A stretch of 64,000 nt of DNA from Phytoactinopolyspora alkaliphila (lineage in GTDB: Bacteria; Actinomycetota; Actinomycetes; Jiangellales; Jiangellaceae). Below the pieces are notes generated by a model. The model was given only the letters and a program-made list of their open reading frames with translations, was not told the origin of the DNA and did not search any database. The stretch is taken from contig NZ_JAAGOB010000006.1 in the NCBI RefSeq assembly GCF_010550695.1, positions 62,001-126,000 of the forward strand, in the 5' to 3' direction. Below are positions 25,992 through 34,059 of the stretch, piece after piece (position 1 is the stretch's first letter; every line of letters begins with the position of its first letter). A program made the position numbers and the translations under genes.

Positions 25992-27410
25992 ATGCCGGTA
26001 GCCAGGGACGTGCTGGCGCATGCCGCGCAACGGCCCGACCGGGTCGCCGTGCGCGCGATCGGTCACGCCCGCACCTACGCCGAGCTGGCAGCCGACATCG
26101 ACGACGCCGCCGGCCGGATGTGGGCCACAGGCGTCCGCCCTGGCCAGGTGGTTGCCGTGGATTTCGCCGAGCCTGCGGACATGCTCGCAGCGATCCTGGC
26201 TGCGGACCTGATCGGTGCTGTCCCGTTGGTCTGCGACCCGGCCTGGTCGGCAGGACATCGCGACGACGTTCTGGAGACGATCCGGCCGGACCACCACGTG
26301 CACGTGGCCTCTGGTGAGACATCCGCCTACCAGCCGTGGCCAGCTCGGCCCGACGACCTCGCCTGGGCGGGATTCAGCTCGGGGAGCACCGGGCGGCCCC
26401 GCGCCGTCGTCCGCACCCGGGGATCGTGGACCGGTTCGTATCCGGCCGCGCAGAAGCTAGCGGGAATGACGCCGGACGACAGGATCCTGGTGCCGGGGCC
26501 CCTCGTGTCGTCGCTGTTCTGCTTCGCGGCGCTGCACGGTCTGGCCCTGGGAGCCGAAGTGATCGTCACCGGCCGCTGGCGGCCAGGCGTTGTCCGGGAG
26601 TTCCTGGCCGGAGTGGACATCGTCCACGCCGTGCCGCACATGCTGGACCAGATGCTCACCGCCCTGGAAAGCTCCGGCGACGGGTCACGTCCTGCGCCGC
26701 ATCGGATCCGGACTGCACTAGTCAGCGGGGCGGCGTTGCTCCCGGGGTTGCGTGAGCGGGCAGCCGCGCTCGGGATAGCGCTGGTCGCGTACTACGGCGC
26801 GGTGGAGCTGTCCTTTGTCGCAGCCGACACCGACGGAACCGGCCTGCGGCCCTTCGACGGCGTGGAGATCGACCTTCGCCGGGCCGACGGCGACGACACA
26901 GTGGGGGAGGTGTGGGTGCGCTCGCCGTGGATAGCCAGCCGCTACCTGGGGGGCGCCTCCGGCCCGTTCCGTCGCGACGACGCGGGCTGGGCGAGCGTCG
27001 GTGACCTGGCCGCGGTGGGGGCGGACACGCTGCGGCTTCGCGGGCGCGGTGACGGTGCGGTCATCACCGGCGGCTCCACCGTGGTCCCCGAGGACGTCGA
27101 GAGCGTGCTCGTGGCCGTTCCGGGGGTGCGGGGCGTCGTCGTCACCGGGACCCCGCACGGCCGGTTGGGCGCGGTGGTCACCGCCGTGATCGAAACGGGT
27201 GACCCACCGGTCTCCCGGCGACTCTTGGAGGAGGCGGCGAGATCCCACCTGAGCGCGGCCCAGCGGCCTCGGCGCTGGCTGGTGGTCGAGAACCTACCGC
27301 GCACCGCCGTGGGAAAGCCGGCGCGCGCGGCGATCAGCGAAGGCCTGCGCACGGGCACGCTCCGCACCCGGCCGCTCGGCCCGGGTGCCCACGAGGACAC
27401 CTATGAATGA
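25992..27410 (+). CDS. Class I adenylate-forming acyl-CoA ligase-like protein
   Basis: The 472-residue protein starts at the ATG 10 bases after bioY. It has the core motifs of the ANL superfamily: the P-loop-like FSSGSTGRPRAVV (normally SGTTGxPK), YYGAVELSF (A5), SVGDLA (A7), RGRGDGAVITGG (A8) and PRTAVGKPARAAI with the catalytic Lys (A10). It should activate a carboxylic acid as acyl-AMP and transfer it to CoA. It is shorter than typical FadD enzymes. Its place between bioY and a thiolase-like gene suggests a substrate linked to biotin or pimelate metabolism, but the acid is unknown. Confidence 0.82.
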   Translation: MPVARDVLAHAAQRPDRVAVRAIGHARTYAELAADIDDAAGRMWATGVRPGQVVAVDFAEPADMLAAILAADLIGAVPLVCDPAWSAGHRDDVLETIRPDHHVHVASGETSAYQPWPARPDDLAWAGFSSGSTGRPRAVVRTRGSWTGSYPAAQKLAGMTPDDRILVPGPLVSSLFCFAALHGLALGAEVIVTGRWRPGVVREFLAGVDIVHAVPHMLDQMLTALESSGDGSRPAPHRIRTALVSGAALLPGLRERAAALGIALVAYYGAVELSFVAADTDGTGLRPFDGVEIDLRRADGDDTVGEVWVRSPWIASRYLGGASGPFRRDDAGWASVGDLAAVGADTLRLRGRGDGAVITGGSTVVPEDVESVLVAVPGVRGVVVTGTPHGRLGAVVTAVIETGDPPVSRRLLEEAARSHLSAAQRPRRWLVVENLPRTAVGKPARAAISEGLRTGTLRTRPLGPGAHEDTYE

Positions 27411-28569
27411 CCAGGCGATGGTGGTCGCCGCGCGCCGGACACCCATCGGCACCGCCGGCCATGGCCTCGCCGGCGTGAGCGTCGACCGTCTCCTCACCCC
27501 GGTGCTCACCGCGGTCGCAGCCGACGCCGCGATCGATTCCGCGACCGATGCCGTTCGCGTGGACGACGTGGTGATCGGCAACTGCGTGGGGCCTGGCGGG
27601 AACATTGCTCGGGTCGGGGCCCTGGCCGCGGGCCTGGGAGAGGATGTCCCGGGCGTGACCGTGGACCGGCAGTGCGGCAGCGGACTGGCGGCCGTGCTGC
27701 TGGCCGCGCAAGCGATCCGTGCCGGTGATGCGTCGCTGATTCTGGCGGGCGGAGCCGAGAGCGCGTCGACGGCTCCGAGGCGGGCGTATCGAGCCGTCCA
27801 GCCGGGCGAGCCCGACTCGCCTTACACACGCGCCGCCTTCACGCCTCCGGAGTACGGCGACCCGGATATGGGCGAAGCAGCCGACGCCCTCGCCGCCGCT
27901 ACTGGCGTCACCCGGGAGCGCCAGGACGCCTACGCTGCCGCGAGCCACGCCAAGGCGCTCGCCGCCCGGGAAGCGGGTCGATTCGACGCGGAGCTCGTGC
28001 CAGTGGCCGGGCTCCGCCACGACGAGCGACCACGGCCGCTCCGGGAGTCGGTGCTGGCCAGGATGCCAGCGGCGTTCGTTCCAGGTGGCAGCGTGACGGC
28101 GGGGAACTCGTGCCCGGTCAGCGACGGCGCCGCCGCCGTCACGATGGTGTCGGCCCGGACACACCCCGGAAGGCCGGGGCTGCGGCTGGTCGCCGGTGCG
28201 GTCGTGGGCTGTGATCCACGACTGCCGGGCTGGGGCCCGGTGCCGGCCGTCGAGCGCGTTCTCAGCCGTGCGGGCGTCGGAATCCGGCAGGTGGCCGCCG
28301 TCGAGATCGTGGAGGCGTTCGCCGGGCAGGTACTCGCTGTCGCCGACGCGATCGGCCTGGACGCCCTCCACCGGGACGCCGCGCGAGTGTGCCCCGACGG
28401 CGGCGCGCTTGCGCTCGGGCATCCGTGGGGTGCCACGGGCGCCGTCTCTGTCGTCCGCCTGTTCAGCAGGCTGGTGCGCGGCGGGGCGCCGGCGGGCACG
28501 CTCGGTCTCGCCACCGCCGCGGTCGGTGGCGGGATGGGCGTGGCTGCCCTGTTCGAGGTGGTGCGTTGA
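27403..28569 (+). CDS. Thiolase-family protein with altered active site
   Basis: The 388-residue protein has the thiolase fold: the N-terminal nucleophile Cys is present in VDRQCGSGLAAV, and the His region reads ALGHPWGATGA. The usual NEAFA motif is VEAFA here. The second catalytic Cys, normally in CIGGGxG, is absent, because the sequence reads TAAVGGGMG. Loss of the acid/base Cys argues against normal thiolysis or Claisen condensation. It may catalyse a related acyl transfer or have lost activity. Its start overlaps the ligase stop by 8 bases with GAGGA upstream, and EcfT begins one base after its stop. Confidence 0.82.
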   Translation: MNDQAMVVAARRTPIGTAGHGLAGVSVDRLLTPVLTAVAADAAIDSATDAVRVDDVVIGNCVGPGGNIARVGALAAGLGEDVPGVTVDRQCGSGLAAVLLAAQAIRAGDASLILAGGAESASTAPRRAYRAVQPGEPDSPYTRAAFTPPEYGDPDMGEAADALAAATGVTRERQDAYAAASHAKALAAREAGRFDAELVPVAGLRHDERPRPLRESVLARMPAAFVPGGSVTAGNSCPVSDGAAAVTMVSARTHPGRPGLRLVAGAVVGCDPRLPGWGPVPAVERVLSRAGVGIRQVAAVEIVEAFAGQVLAVADAIGLDALHRDAARVCPDGGALALGHPWGATGAVSVVRLFSRLVRGGAPAGTLGLATAAVGGGMGVAALFEVVR

Positions 28570-28570
28570 G

Positions 28571-29170
28571 GTGCTGACTGGCGCCTACGTTGCGCGCTCC
28601 TCGGTGCTGCATCGGCTGCCGGCGGGTGTGAAACTGCTCACCCTGGCGGTGGCCTGCGTGGCGCTTCTCGCGGTGCGGGAGCCGTGGAGTGTGGGCGTGG
28701 CCAGTGCGGGGACCGTCGTGCTGTACGCACTGGGCGGCATCCGCTGGGTGGAAGCGTGGGCGCAGATCCGTCCGCTGCGCTGGTTCGTGCTGGTGATCCT
28801 GGTGGTCCAGGTCCTGGTGACGGATTGGACGACGGCCGTGTCGTTGACGTCGCGGCTGGTGGTGGCGGTGGCCTTGGCCGGGCTGGTCACTCTGACGACC
28901 CGGACCGCCGATCTGATGGCCGCCATGGAGCGGGGCCTGTCTCCGTTGCGCCGGCTGGGCGTGGACCCGGCGCGGGTGTCATTGGTGATGTCGCTTGCGA
29001 TCCGGAGCGTGCCGGTAGTGGCGGGGATCGCCCAGCAGGTACGCGACGCGCAACGCGCCCGTGGCCAGGAGCGCAACGTCAAGGCGTTCGCCGTGCCGCT
29101 GGTGGTGGGTGTGCTGAGATACGCCGACACGCTGGGCGAGGCCCTGCAGGCGCGCGGCATGGACGACTGA
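28571..29170 (+). CDS. Energy-coupling factor transporter transmembrane protein EcfT/BioN
   Basis: The 199-residue protein begins at the GTG one base after the thiolase stop. It has several hydrophobic segments and the cytoplasmic coupling helices with two Ala-Arg-Gly motifs (DAQRARGQERN near residue 162 and EALQARGMDD at the C-terminus) that contact the ATPases. With BioY it would form the membrane part of a biotin ECF transporter. No BioM/EcfA ATPase gene follows; the next gene is on the opposite strand. The complex must therefore borrow ATPases encoded elsewhere or work without them. Confidence 0.87.
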   Translation: MLTGAYVARSSVLHRLPAGVKLLTLAVACVALLAVREPWSVGVASAGTVVLYALGGIRWVEAWAQIRPLRWFVLVILVVQVLVTDWTTAVSLTSRLVVAVALAGLVTLTTRTADLMAAMERGLSPLRRLGVDPARVSLVMSLAIRSVPVVAGIAQQVRDAQRARGQERNVKAFAVPLVVGVLRYADTLGEALQARGMDD

Positions 29171-29189
29171 CCTCACCCATGACGCCGCC

Positions 29190-29711
29190 TCAGATCAGGG
29201 TGGCCGGGAGGACGCCCTCCAGGGCGAGCAGCCACCGCTTGACCTCCAGGCCGGTGCCGGCCGCTCCGCCGCTGTACCCGCCGAGGCCGTCGTGCGCGAG
29301 CACCCGGTGACACGGCACCACGATGGGCAGCGGGTTGGAGCCCATGATGGCGCCGATGCCGCGCGCCGGGACTCCGGTGCCGCTGCGGGCGGCCAGGTCC
29401 CCGTACGTGACCGAGCTACCGAACCGCACACTGGCGTGCAGGGCCTGCAGCACCGCGCGCTGATGTCCCGACGTGCCGCTCCAGTCCAGGGGCACCGTGA
29501 GTTCGGTGCGAGAGCCGTCGAAATACTCCCTGAGCTGGCTCAGCACCGGTTCTGTCCTGGCCTTGTCGGCGACCATGCGGCGGTTGAACCGGCTGGCCAG
29601 CTCCTCGGGCTCCGCCCAGCGGACCTGCGCGACGCCGACCGTGGTGACGGCGACGCTCACCCGCCCCACCGGGCTGCTGATCCCGGCGACCGCGACCTCG
29701 TCGTCGTTCAT
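29190..29711 (-). CDS. ogt: Methylated-DNA--protein-cysteine methyltransferase
   Basis: The 173-residue suicide DNA repair enzyme transfers methyl groups from O6-methylguanine to its own Cys. The active site is IVVPCHRVLAHDGLGGYSGG, containing the PCHR motif, preceded by the helix-turn-helix YGDLAARSGTGVPARGIGA. The ATG at 29711 has GGGAG upstream; a longer frame is rejected. The C-terminal domain is complete and a short N-terminal domain precedes it, as in Ogt-type proteins. Confidence 0.93.
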   Translation of the reverse strand: MNDDEVAVAGISSPVGRVSVAVTTVGVAQVRWAEPEELASRFNRRMVADKARTEPVLSQLREYFDGSRTELTVPLDWSGTSGHQRAVLQALHASVRFGSSVTYGDLAARSGTGVPARGIGAIMGSNPLPIVVPCHRVLAHDGLGGYSGGAAGTGLEVKRWLLALEGVLPATLI

Positions 29712-29832
29712 GGCTCCCATTCTGCCCGCCCGCGCCGACATGGTTGAGAGGACTGGCGCGGGCCGAGTGCGGCACCGCCGGAACCGGGATAAATCTCTGG
29801 CCGATTCGGCGGGCATCGGCTAGACATGGTGG

Positions 29833-31059
29833 GTGGACAACAACCTCGAACTTCGTGCCGCCACCAGCGACGATCTCCGCGATCTTGGCGAGCTCATCTC
29901 CCGGGCGTTCCTGGACGATCTCGACGACGAATTCCTCAAGGTCTTCGAGCTGGTCGACGAGCCGGAACGGGCGCGCGTGATCACCGGCGACGGCCGGATC
30001 GTCGCCAACGGCTCCATCCTCACCCGCGACCTGACCGTTCCTGGGGCCGTGATCCCGGCCGCGCACGTCACCGGCGTGGCGGTGGCGCCGACTCACCGGC
30101 GCCGCGGTCTGCTCAACCAAATCATGACTGCGATCTTCGACGACATTATCGAGCGTGGCAACGAGCCGATCGCCGCCCTGTGGGCCAGCGAAGGAGCCAT
30201 CTACGGACGCTACGGGTACGGCCGTGCGTCGTGGCAGGTCGGCTACAAGATCGCCGTCCGGGAGACGACCCTGCCGGGTGTCACGCCGTCCGGCCGGCTC
30301 CGCCAGGCGAAGCCGGCCGACGTCAGGGACCAGCTCGCTTCGGTCTACGAACGAGCTCGCGTCCTGCGGCCGGGCATCTCCGGCCGGCCGGGCCACTGGT
30401 GGGAATACCACACCGCGGACCTGAAAGTCTGGCGACGAGGAATGTCGGAACTACGGGCCGTCCTGTATGAGGTGGACGGTGAAGCCGAGGGGTACGCCAC
30501 CTGGCGGGTCAAGGGTGGGTGGGATGACACAGGGCCGAAGGGCGAGGTAGCCGTCGGCGAGGTCATGGCTGAGACCGTCGAGGCCTACGCCGCGCTGTGG
30601 CGCTTCCTGCTCTCGATCGACCTCGTCCGCACGGTGAAGTACAGCTTCGCCGCGCCCGACGAGCCGCTGACGCACCTGGTGACCAACCCGCAGGGGATGG
30701 CCACCTGGGTGGAGCCGGGACTGTGGATCCGCGTCGTCGACATCGCCGCAGCCTTGAGCGCGCGCCGCTATGCCGCGCCGATCGATGTCGTCCTCGACGT
30801 AGCCGATCAGCGAGTCCCGGCCAATGCGGGACGCTGGCGCCTGACTGGCGGTGCGGACTCGGCCACCTGCGAGCCGACCACTGACGCCCCGGACCTATCC
30901 CTCGACATCCGCGAGCTGGGCGCGGTGTACCTGGGCGGTACGTCTCTGACGACGCTTGCGGACGCCGGCCTGGTGACGGCGCACAGCCCGGCCGCGCTGG
31001 CCGCTGCGTCGGTCGCGTTCGGCTGGCACAAGCAGCCGCTCTCGATCGAGGTGTTCTGA
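29833..31059 (+). CDS. Eis-like GNAT N-acetyltransferase
   Basis: The 408-residue protein matches the Eis/DUF4081 architecture: an N-terminal GNAT domain (VTGVAVAPTHRRRGLLNQIM is the acetyl-CoA motif V/A), a second GNAT-like domain in the middle, and a C-terminal sterol-carrier-like domain (SLDIRELGAVYLGGTSLTTL). The C-terminal carboxylate (…LSIEVF) is typical. Relatives acetylate amines, including aminoglycosides, in the cytoplasm. It uses a GTG start. The natural substrate is unknown. Confidence 0.88.
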   Translation: MDNNLELRAATSDDLRDLGELISRAFLDDLDDEFLKVFELVDEPERARVITGDGRIVANGSILTRDLTVPGAVIPAAHVTGVAVAPTHRRRGLLNQIMTAIFDDIIERGNEPIAALWASEGAIYGRYGYGRASWQVGYKIAVRETTLPGVTPSGRLRQAKPADVRDQLASVYERARVLRPGISGRPGHWWEYHTADLKVWRRGMSELRAVLYEVDGEAEGYATWRVKGGWDDTGPKGEVAVGEVMAETVEAYAALWRFLLSIDLVRTVKYSFAAPDEPLTHLVTNPQGMATWVEPGLWIRVVDIAAALSARRYAAPIDVVLDVADQRVPANAGRWRLTGGADSATCEPTTDAPDLSLDIRELGAVYLGGTSLTTLADAGLVTAHSPAALAAASVAFGWHKQPLSIEVF

Positions 31060-31066
31060 CCGATTG

Positions 31067-31104
31067 ACACCTCTGCCGGCCTGTCAGTGGGCCGGCAGGG
31101 GTGT
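31067..31104. terminator. Hairpin between convergent genes, terminator-like
   Basis: A 15-bp stem with one G-T pair (31067-31081 with 31090-31104) has an 8-base loop that includes the stop codon of the 66-residue gene. It lies 8 bases after the Eis-like stop. No T run follows on either strand, so factor-independent termination is only a guess. Confidence 0.45.
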
Positions 31105-31284
31105 GTCCAGGTCCTGGTCCTGCAGGTGGGTCCAGCGCACTCGGCTGTCGCCGAATCCTGCGGCGTGGGCGCCGACGTGGCCGTGCGGCCGCCGGCAGCG
31201 ATACTCCGGCGAGAACAGGTCGCGGCAGGAGTCGCGGAAACTGGTGTAGGCGAACTCGAGATCGAGTCTGTGGTTGTCGCTCAT
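31084..31284 (-). CDS. Small hypothetical protein of the csoR-copZ operon
   Basis: The 66-residue protein starts 2 bases after the copZ stop with GGAGG just upstream, so it is very likely translated. It has no signal peptide or membrane segment. Two Cys (SCRDLF, YRCRRP) and several His (RRPHGHVGAHAAG) could bind copper or another metal, which would fit its place after a metallochaperone gene. I do not recognise a family. Confidence 0.65.
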   Translation of the reverse strand: MSDNHRLDLEFAYTSFRDSCRDLFSPEYRCRRPHGHVGAHAAGFGDSRVRWTHLQDQDLDTPLPAH

Positions 31285-31286
31285 GG

Positions 31287-31502
31287 TCAGCCTCCGGCGT
31301 CGACGAGCTCGTATCCGGCCTCGTCGACGGCGTCCCGCACGTCGTCGGCGTTCAGTGGTGCCGCGCTGGTGACCTCGACGTCACCCGAGGACAGGTCCAC
31401 CTTCACGGCGGAGACGCCGTCGATCTTCGACACCTCTTCGGTGACGGCGCTGACGCAGTGTCCGCAGGTCATGCCGGTGACTTTGTACGTGGTGGTGCTC
31501 AT
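31287..31502 (-). CDS. copZ: Copper chaperone with heavy-metal-associated domain
   Basis: The 71-residue ferredoxin-like protein carries MTCGHC with metal-ligand Cys at residues 13 and 16, the HMA signature. CopZ-type proteins carry Cu(I) in the cytoplasm to efflux ATPases. It lies downstream of csoR on the same strand, and a 66-residue gene follows. A CopA ATPase is not in this window. Confidence 0.92.
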   Translation of the reverse strand: MSTTTYKVTGMTCGHCVSAVTEEVSKIDGVSAVKVDLSSGDVEVTSAAPLNADDVRDAVDEAGYELVDAGG

Positions 31503-31529
31503 GCTCGTTCGTCCTCCAGTTCGGCAAGA

Positions 31530-31811
31530 TCAGGAGCGGACCAGCCGGGCGATGGCGTCCTGGGCTTCGCGTACCTTCTCGTCGGCTTCGGGACCGCCGG
31601 CCCGGGCGGCGTCCACGACGCACGTGGCGATGTGGTTGTCGAGTAGCTCGAGAGAGAACGACTGCAGCGCGCGGGTGGCTGCCGTGACTTGAGTCAGGAT
31701 GTCGATGCAGTATTGGTCGTTCTCAACCATCCGCTGCAGACCACGGATCTGACCCTCGATCCGGCGCAACCGCATCAAGTTCTTGTCCTTGGAGTTAGTC
31801 TGGCTGGTCAT
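31530..31811 (-). CDS. csoR: Copper-sensing repressor CsoR
   Basis: The 93-residue all-helical protein contains the Cu(I) ligands Cys35 (QYCIDI), His60 and Cys64 (DNHIATC), the C-H-C pattern of CsoR as opposed to RcnR/FrmR. Copper binding releases DNA. The ATG at 31811 has GAGGA upstream; an earlier in-frame start is less likely. A pseudo-palindromic operator lies 45-61 bases upstream, so it regulates its own csoR-copZ-66-residue operon. Confidence 0.94.
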   Translation of the reverse strand: MTSQTNSKDKNLMRLRRIEGQIRGLQRMVENDQYCIDILTQVTAATRALQSFSLELLDNHIATCVVDAARAGGPEADEKVREAQDAIARLVRS

Positions 31812-31855
31812 GGCGTCCTCTCGGTTCAGAGCCTCCAACGGAAGAGTGTAACACG

Positions 31856-31872
31856 GTACCCCCCTAGGGTAC
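31856..31872. promoter_or_regulatory. CsoR operator
   Basis: GTACCC-N5-GGGTAC is a 17-bp dyad with C/G-rich arms, matching the known CsoR site type (TACCC…GGGTA). It lies 45-61 bases upstream of the csoR ATG. Confidence 0.8.
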
Positions 31873-31895
31873 TCCTTGGTTGAGGCCGCCTCACG

Positions 31896-32327
31896 TTACC
31901 GGGAGCCGAGAGCGAGGAACCGGCGCAGAGTCTCGTGATCGAGCCCGTGGGTGAGGACGCCGAAGGCCTCGCCCGGCTCGAGCCACTGAACGGCGTCGAT
32001 CTCGCGGTGGGGGGTGAACGATCCGCTCACCGCCCGCATCGACCAGTACCGCACCACCTTGCGGCGCGGCGTACGCTCGCCGTTCTTGTCTGAGCCGCGG
32101 TAGACGTACTCGACGTCGCCGAGCGGGTCACCGAGCTCGACATGCAAGCCGGTCTCCTCCAACACTTCTCGGATCGCGGCGTCCTTCCATGATTCGCCGG
32201 GGTCGAGCTTTCCCTTCGGCAGCGACCAGTCGTCGTACTTCGGCCGGTGAACGACGACGACCCGCACCGCGTCGCCGTCGTCGCGCCACACCACGCCGCC
32301 GGCTGCGCGGATCGTCTTATCGGCCAT
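31896..32327 (-). CDS. Nudix hydrolase
   Basis: The 143-residue protein contains a complete Nudix box, GKLDPGESWKDAAIREVLEE followed by TGL (G-x5-E-x7-RE-U-x-EE-x-G-U). The start RAAGGVVWRDD and HRPKYDDWSLPKGK resemble the MutT1 N-domain group that hydrolyses oxidised or dinucleoside phosphates. The ATG at 32327 is preferred over a longer frame. Substrate unknown. Confidence 0.9.
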   Translation of the reverse strand: MADKTIRAAGGVVWRDDGDAVRVVVVHRPKYDDWSLPKGKLDPGESWKDAAIREVLEETGLHVELGDPLGDVEYVYRGSDKNGERTPRRKVVRYWSMRAVSGSFTPHREIDAVQWLEPGEAFGVLTHGLDHETLRRFLALGSR

Positions 32328-32398
32328 GTCGCCTATCCTGCCGCTCCCCGGAGGCGGCCGGACAACCGGCACGCCAACGGCGCGGTTACTCTCGATAG

Positions 32399-33175
32399 GT
32401 GGTGACCGACGCGGCCGACCCTACGTCCCAGCAGACCCGGAGGCGGCTGGGCGTCGAGGTCTGGATCGTTCTGGGCCTGTCGCTGGGGCAGTCGGGCGTG
32501 TACGCGATGGTCCGGTTCCTCGACCGGTGGACCCGGGAAGAATCGCTGTCCCAGCAGGTCGCCACCATGAACGCCTCGCGAAGTCCCCGGGAGAACTTCG
32601 ACCTGGTCTTCCAGATCCTCGGTATCGGCTTCGCCCTGGTGCCGGTGGCCCTGGCGCTCTACCTGCTCTCGTCCCCGGGCCGGTCGGCCGTGCGCCGGAT
32701 CGGGCTGGACTTCAGCCGTCCGTGGCGGGATCTCGCCATCGGTGCCGGGCTGGCCGCCGTGATCGGCATACCGGGATTGGGCGTCTATGCGCTCGGCCGG
32801 GCTCTGGACCTCAACGTCACGATCGCCCCCAGCGGGCTGGGAGAGCACTGGTGGACGGTGCCGATACTCTTCCTCGCCGCATTGCAGAATGCCCTGCTGG
32901 AAGAGGTGGTGGCCGTCGGGTATCTGATGACGCGGCTACGTGAGCTGAACTGGGGGGTGCCAGGAGCGATCGTCGCGAGCTCGCTGCTGCGCGGTTCTTA
33001 TCACCTCTACCAGGGTGCGGGCATGGCCGTGGGCAACGTCGCGATGGGCGTCGTGTTCGCCTGGCTCTACCAGAAGACCGGACGGGTGATGCCGCTCGTC
33101 ATCGCGCACACCATCCTGGACGTGGTCTCGTTCGTCGGCTATGCCCTGTTCAAGGACGCTCTCGGCCTGCCGTGA
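32399..33175 (+). CDS. CPBP-family intramembrane metalloprotease
   Basis: The 258-residue membrane protein has about seven hydrophobic segments. The CPBP (Abi/CAAX protease) motifs are present: NALLEEVVAVGYLMTRL (Glu-Glu), LLRGSYHLYQG (His) and VIAHTILDVV (His). These residues form the active site of glutamic-type intramembrane proteases such as Rce1. It starts with GTG (32399 or 32402). Its substrate is unknown. Confidence 0.88.
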   Translation: MVTDAADPTSQQTRRRLGVEVWIVLGLSLGQSGVYAMVRFLDRWTREESLSQQVATMNASRSPRENFDLVFQILGIGFALVPVALALYLLSSPGRSAVRRIGLDFSRPWRDLAIGAGLAAVIGIPGLGVYALGRALDLNVTIAPSGLGEHWWTVPILFLAALQNALLEEVVAVGYLMTRLRELNWGVPGAIVASSLLRGSYHLYQGAGMAVGNVAMGVVFAWLYQKTGRVMPLVIAHTILDVVSFVGYALFKDALGLP

Positions 33176-33256
33176 CCTCGTGCCCTGCGCGGTCCCCATG
33201 GGCGGGCGGTCCGAAATCCGATTGATCCGGCCGAGGCGCCGGTTCATGCTGTTCCA

Positions 33257-33778
33257 ATGCTGATTCGCCGCGAGGCCCCCGCCGATGTCGATGCCGTCCG
33301 AGCCGTGCACCTCGAGGCGTTCGCGAAACCTGATCACCCGGGTGATGTGCCCGTCGAAGCCGGGCTGGTGGACGACCTCCGCGCCGACTCCGGCTGGATT
33401 CCCGCTCTCTCCCTGGTCGCCGAGGCCGACGACGACGTGATCGGTCATGTGGTGTGCACTCGTGGACGCATCGGCGACGCACCCGCGCTGGGGCTCGGGC
33501 CGCTGGGTGTTCTTCCGGCGCACCAGAGCCAGCGGGTCGGCTCGGCCCTCATGCATGCCGTCCTCGGCGCGGCGGACGCACTCGACGAACCTGTGGTGAT
33601 GCTGCTCGGCCACACCGGCTACTACCCGCGGTTCGGGTTCCGCCCGGCCAGCGAGTACGGCATCGTCCCGCCCGTACCGGAGTGGGGGGCACATTTTCAG
33701 GTACGCACGTTATCGGCGTACGAGCCGACCATGCGGGGCGAGTTCCAGTACGCGGCACCCTTCAACGACCTCGGATAA
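33257..33778 (+). CDS. GNAT-family N-acetyltransferase
   Basis: The 173-residue protein has a GNAT fold of the YhbS type: LGPLGVLPAHQSQRVGSALM is the acetyl-CoA-binding motif, followed by VMLLGHTGYYPRFGFRPASE. The substrate cannot be told. It converges on the DUF222/HNH gene. Confidence 0.88.
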   Translation: MLIRREAPADVDAVRAVHLEAFAKPDHPGDVPVEAGLVDDLRADSGWIPALSLVAEADDDVIGHVVCTRGRIGDAPALGLGPLGVLPAHQSQRVGSALMHAVLGAADALDEPVVMLLGHTGYYPRFGFRPASEYGIVPPVPEWGAHFQVRTLSAYEPTMRGEFQYAAPFNDLG

Positions 33779-33819
33779 AAGTCGCTGTACGGCGTGCGAG
33801 CGCGTGGTATCCGGCCTGC

Positions 33820-34059
33820 TTAGAAGGGTGGCGGGTCAGTCATGCGGGGATCTGGATCTGCTGGTTTGTGGGGTGGTGGCTGTGGGATGAGGGTGGCGGT
33901 GCCGGGGGTGACCGGGTAGTGGTGACCGGCGGGGGTGGTCCACCAGGTGGTGCCGTGATGGTCGGTGTGGATGGTGAAGCGATGGTGGGTTTTGCCGAGG
34001 TGGTGGCCTTTGTGTAGGCACCAGGTGTTGGAGGCGCCGGTGGTGCCGCCGGTTTCCCA
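33820..34059 (-). pseudogene. Displaced C-terminal reading frame of the HNH gene
   Basis: This frame encodes the missing end of the nuclease (TWWTTPAGHHYPVTPGTATL, ending in PPPF) and stops at TAA 33820-33822. It has no start of its own and is continuous with the main gene if one G of the run 34060-34064 is removed. Confidence 0.8.
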
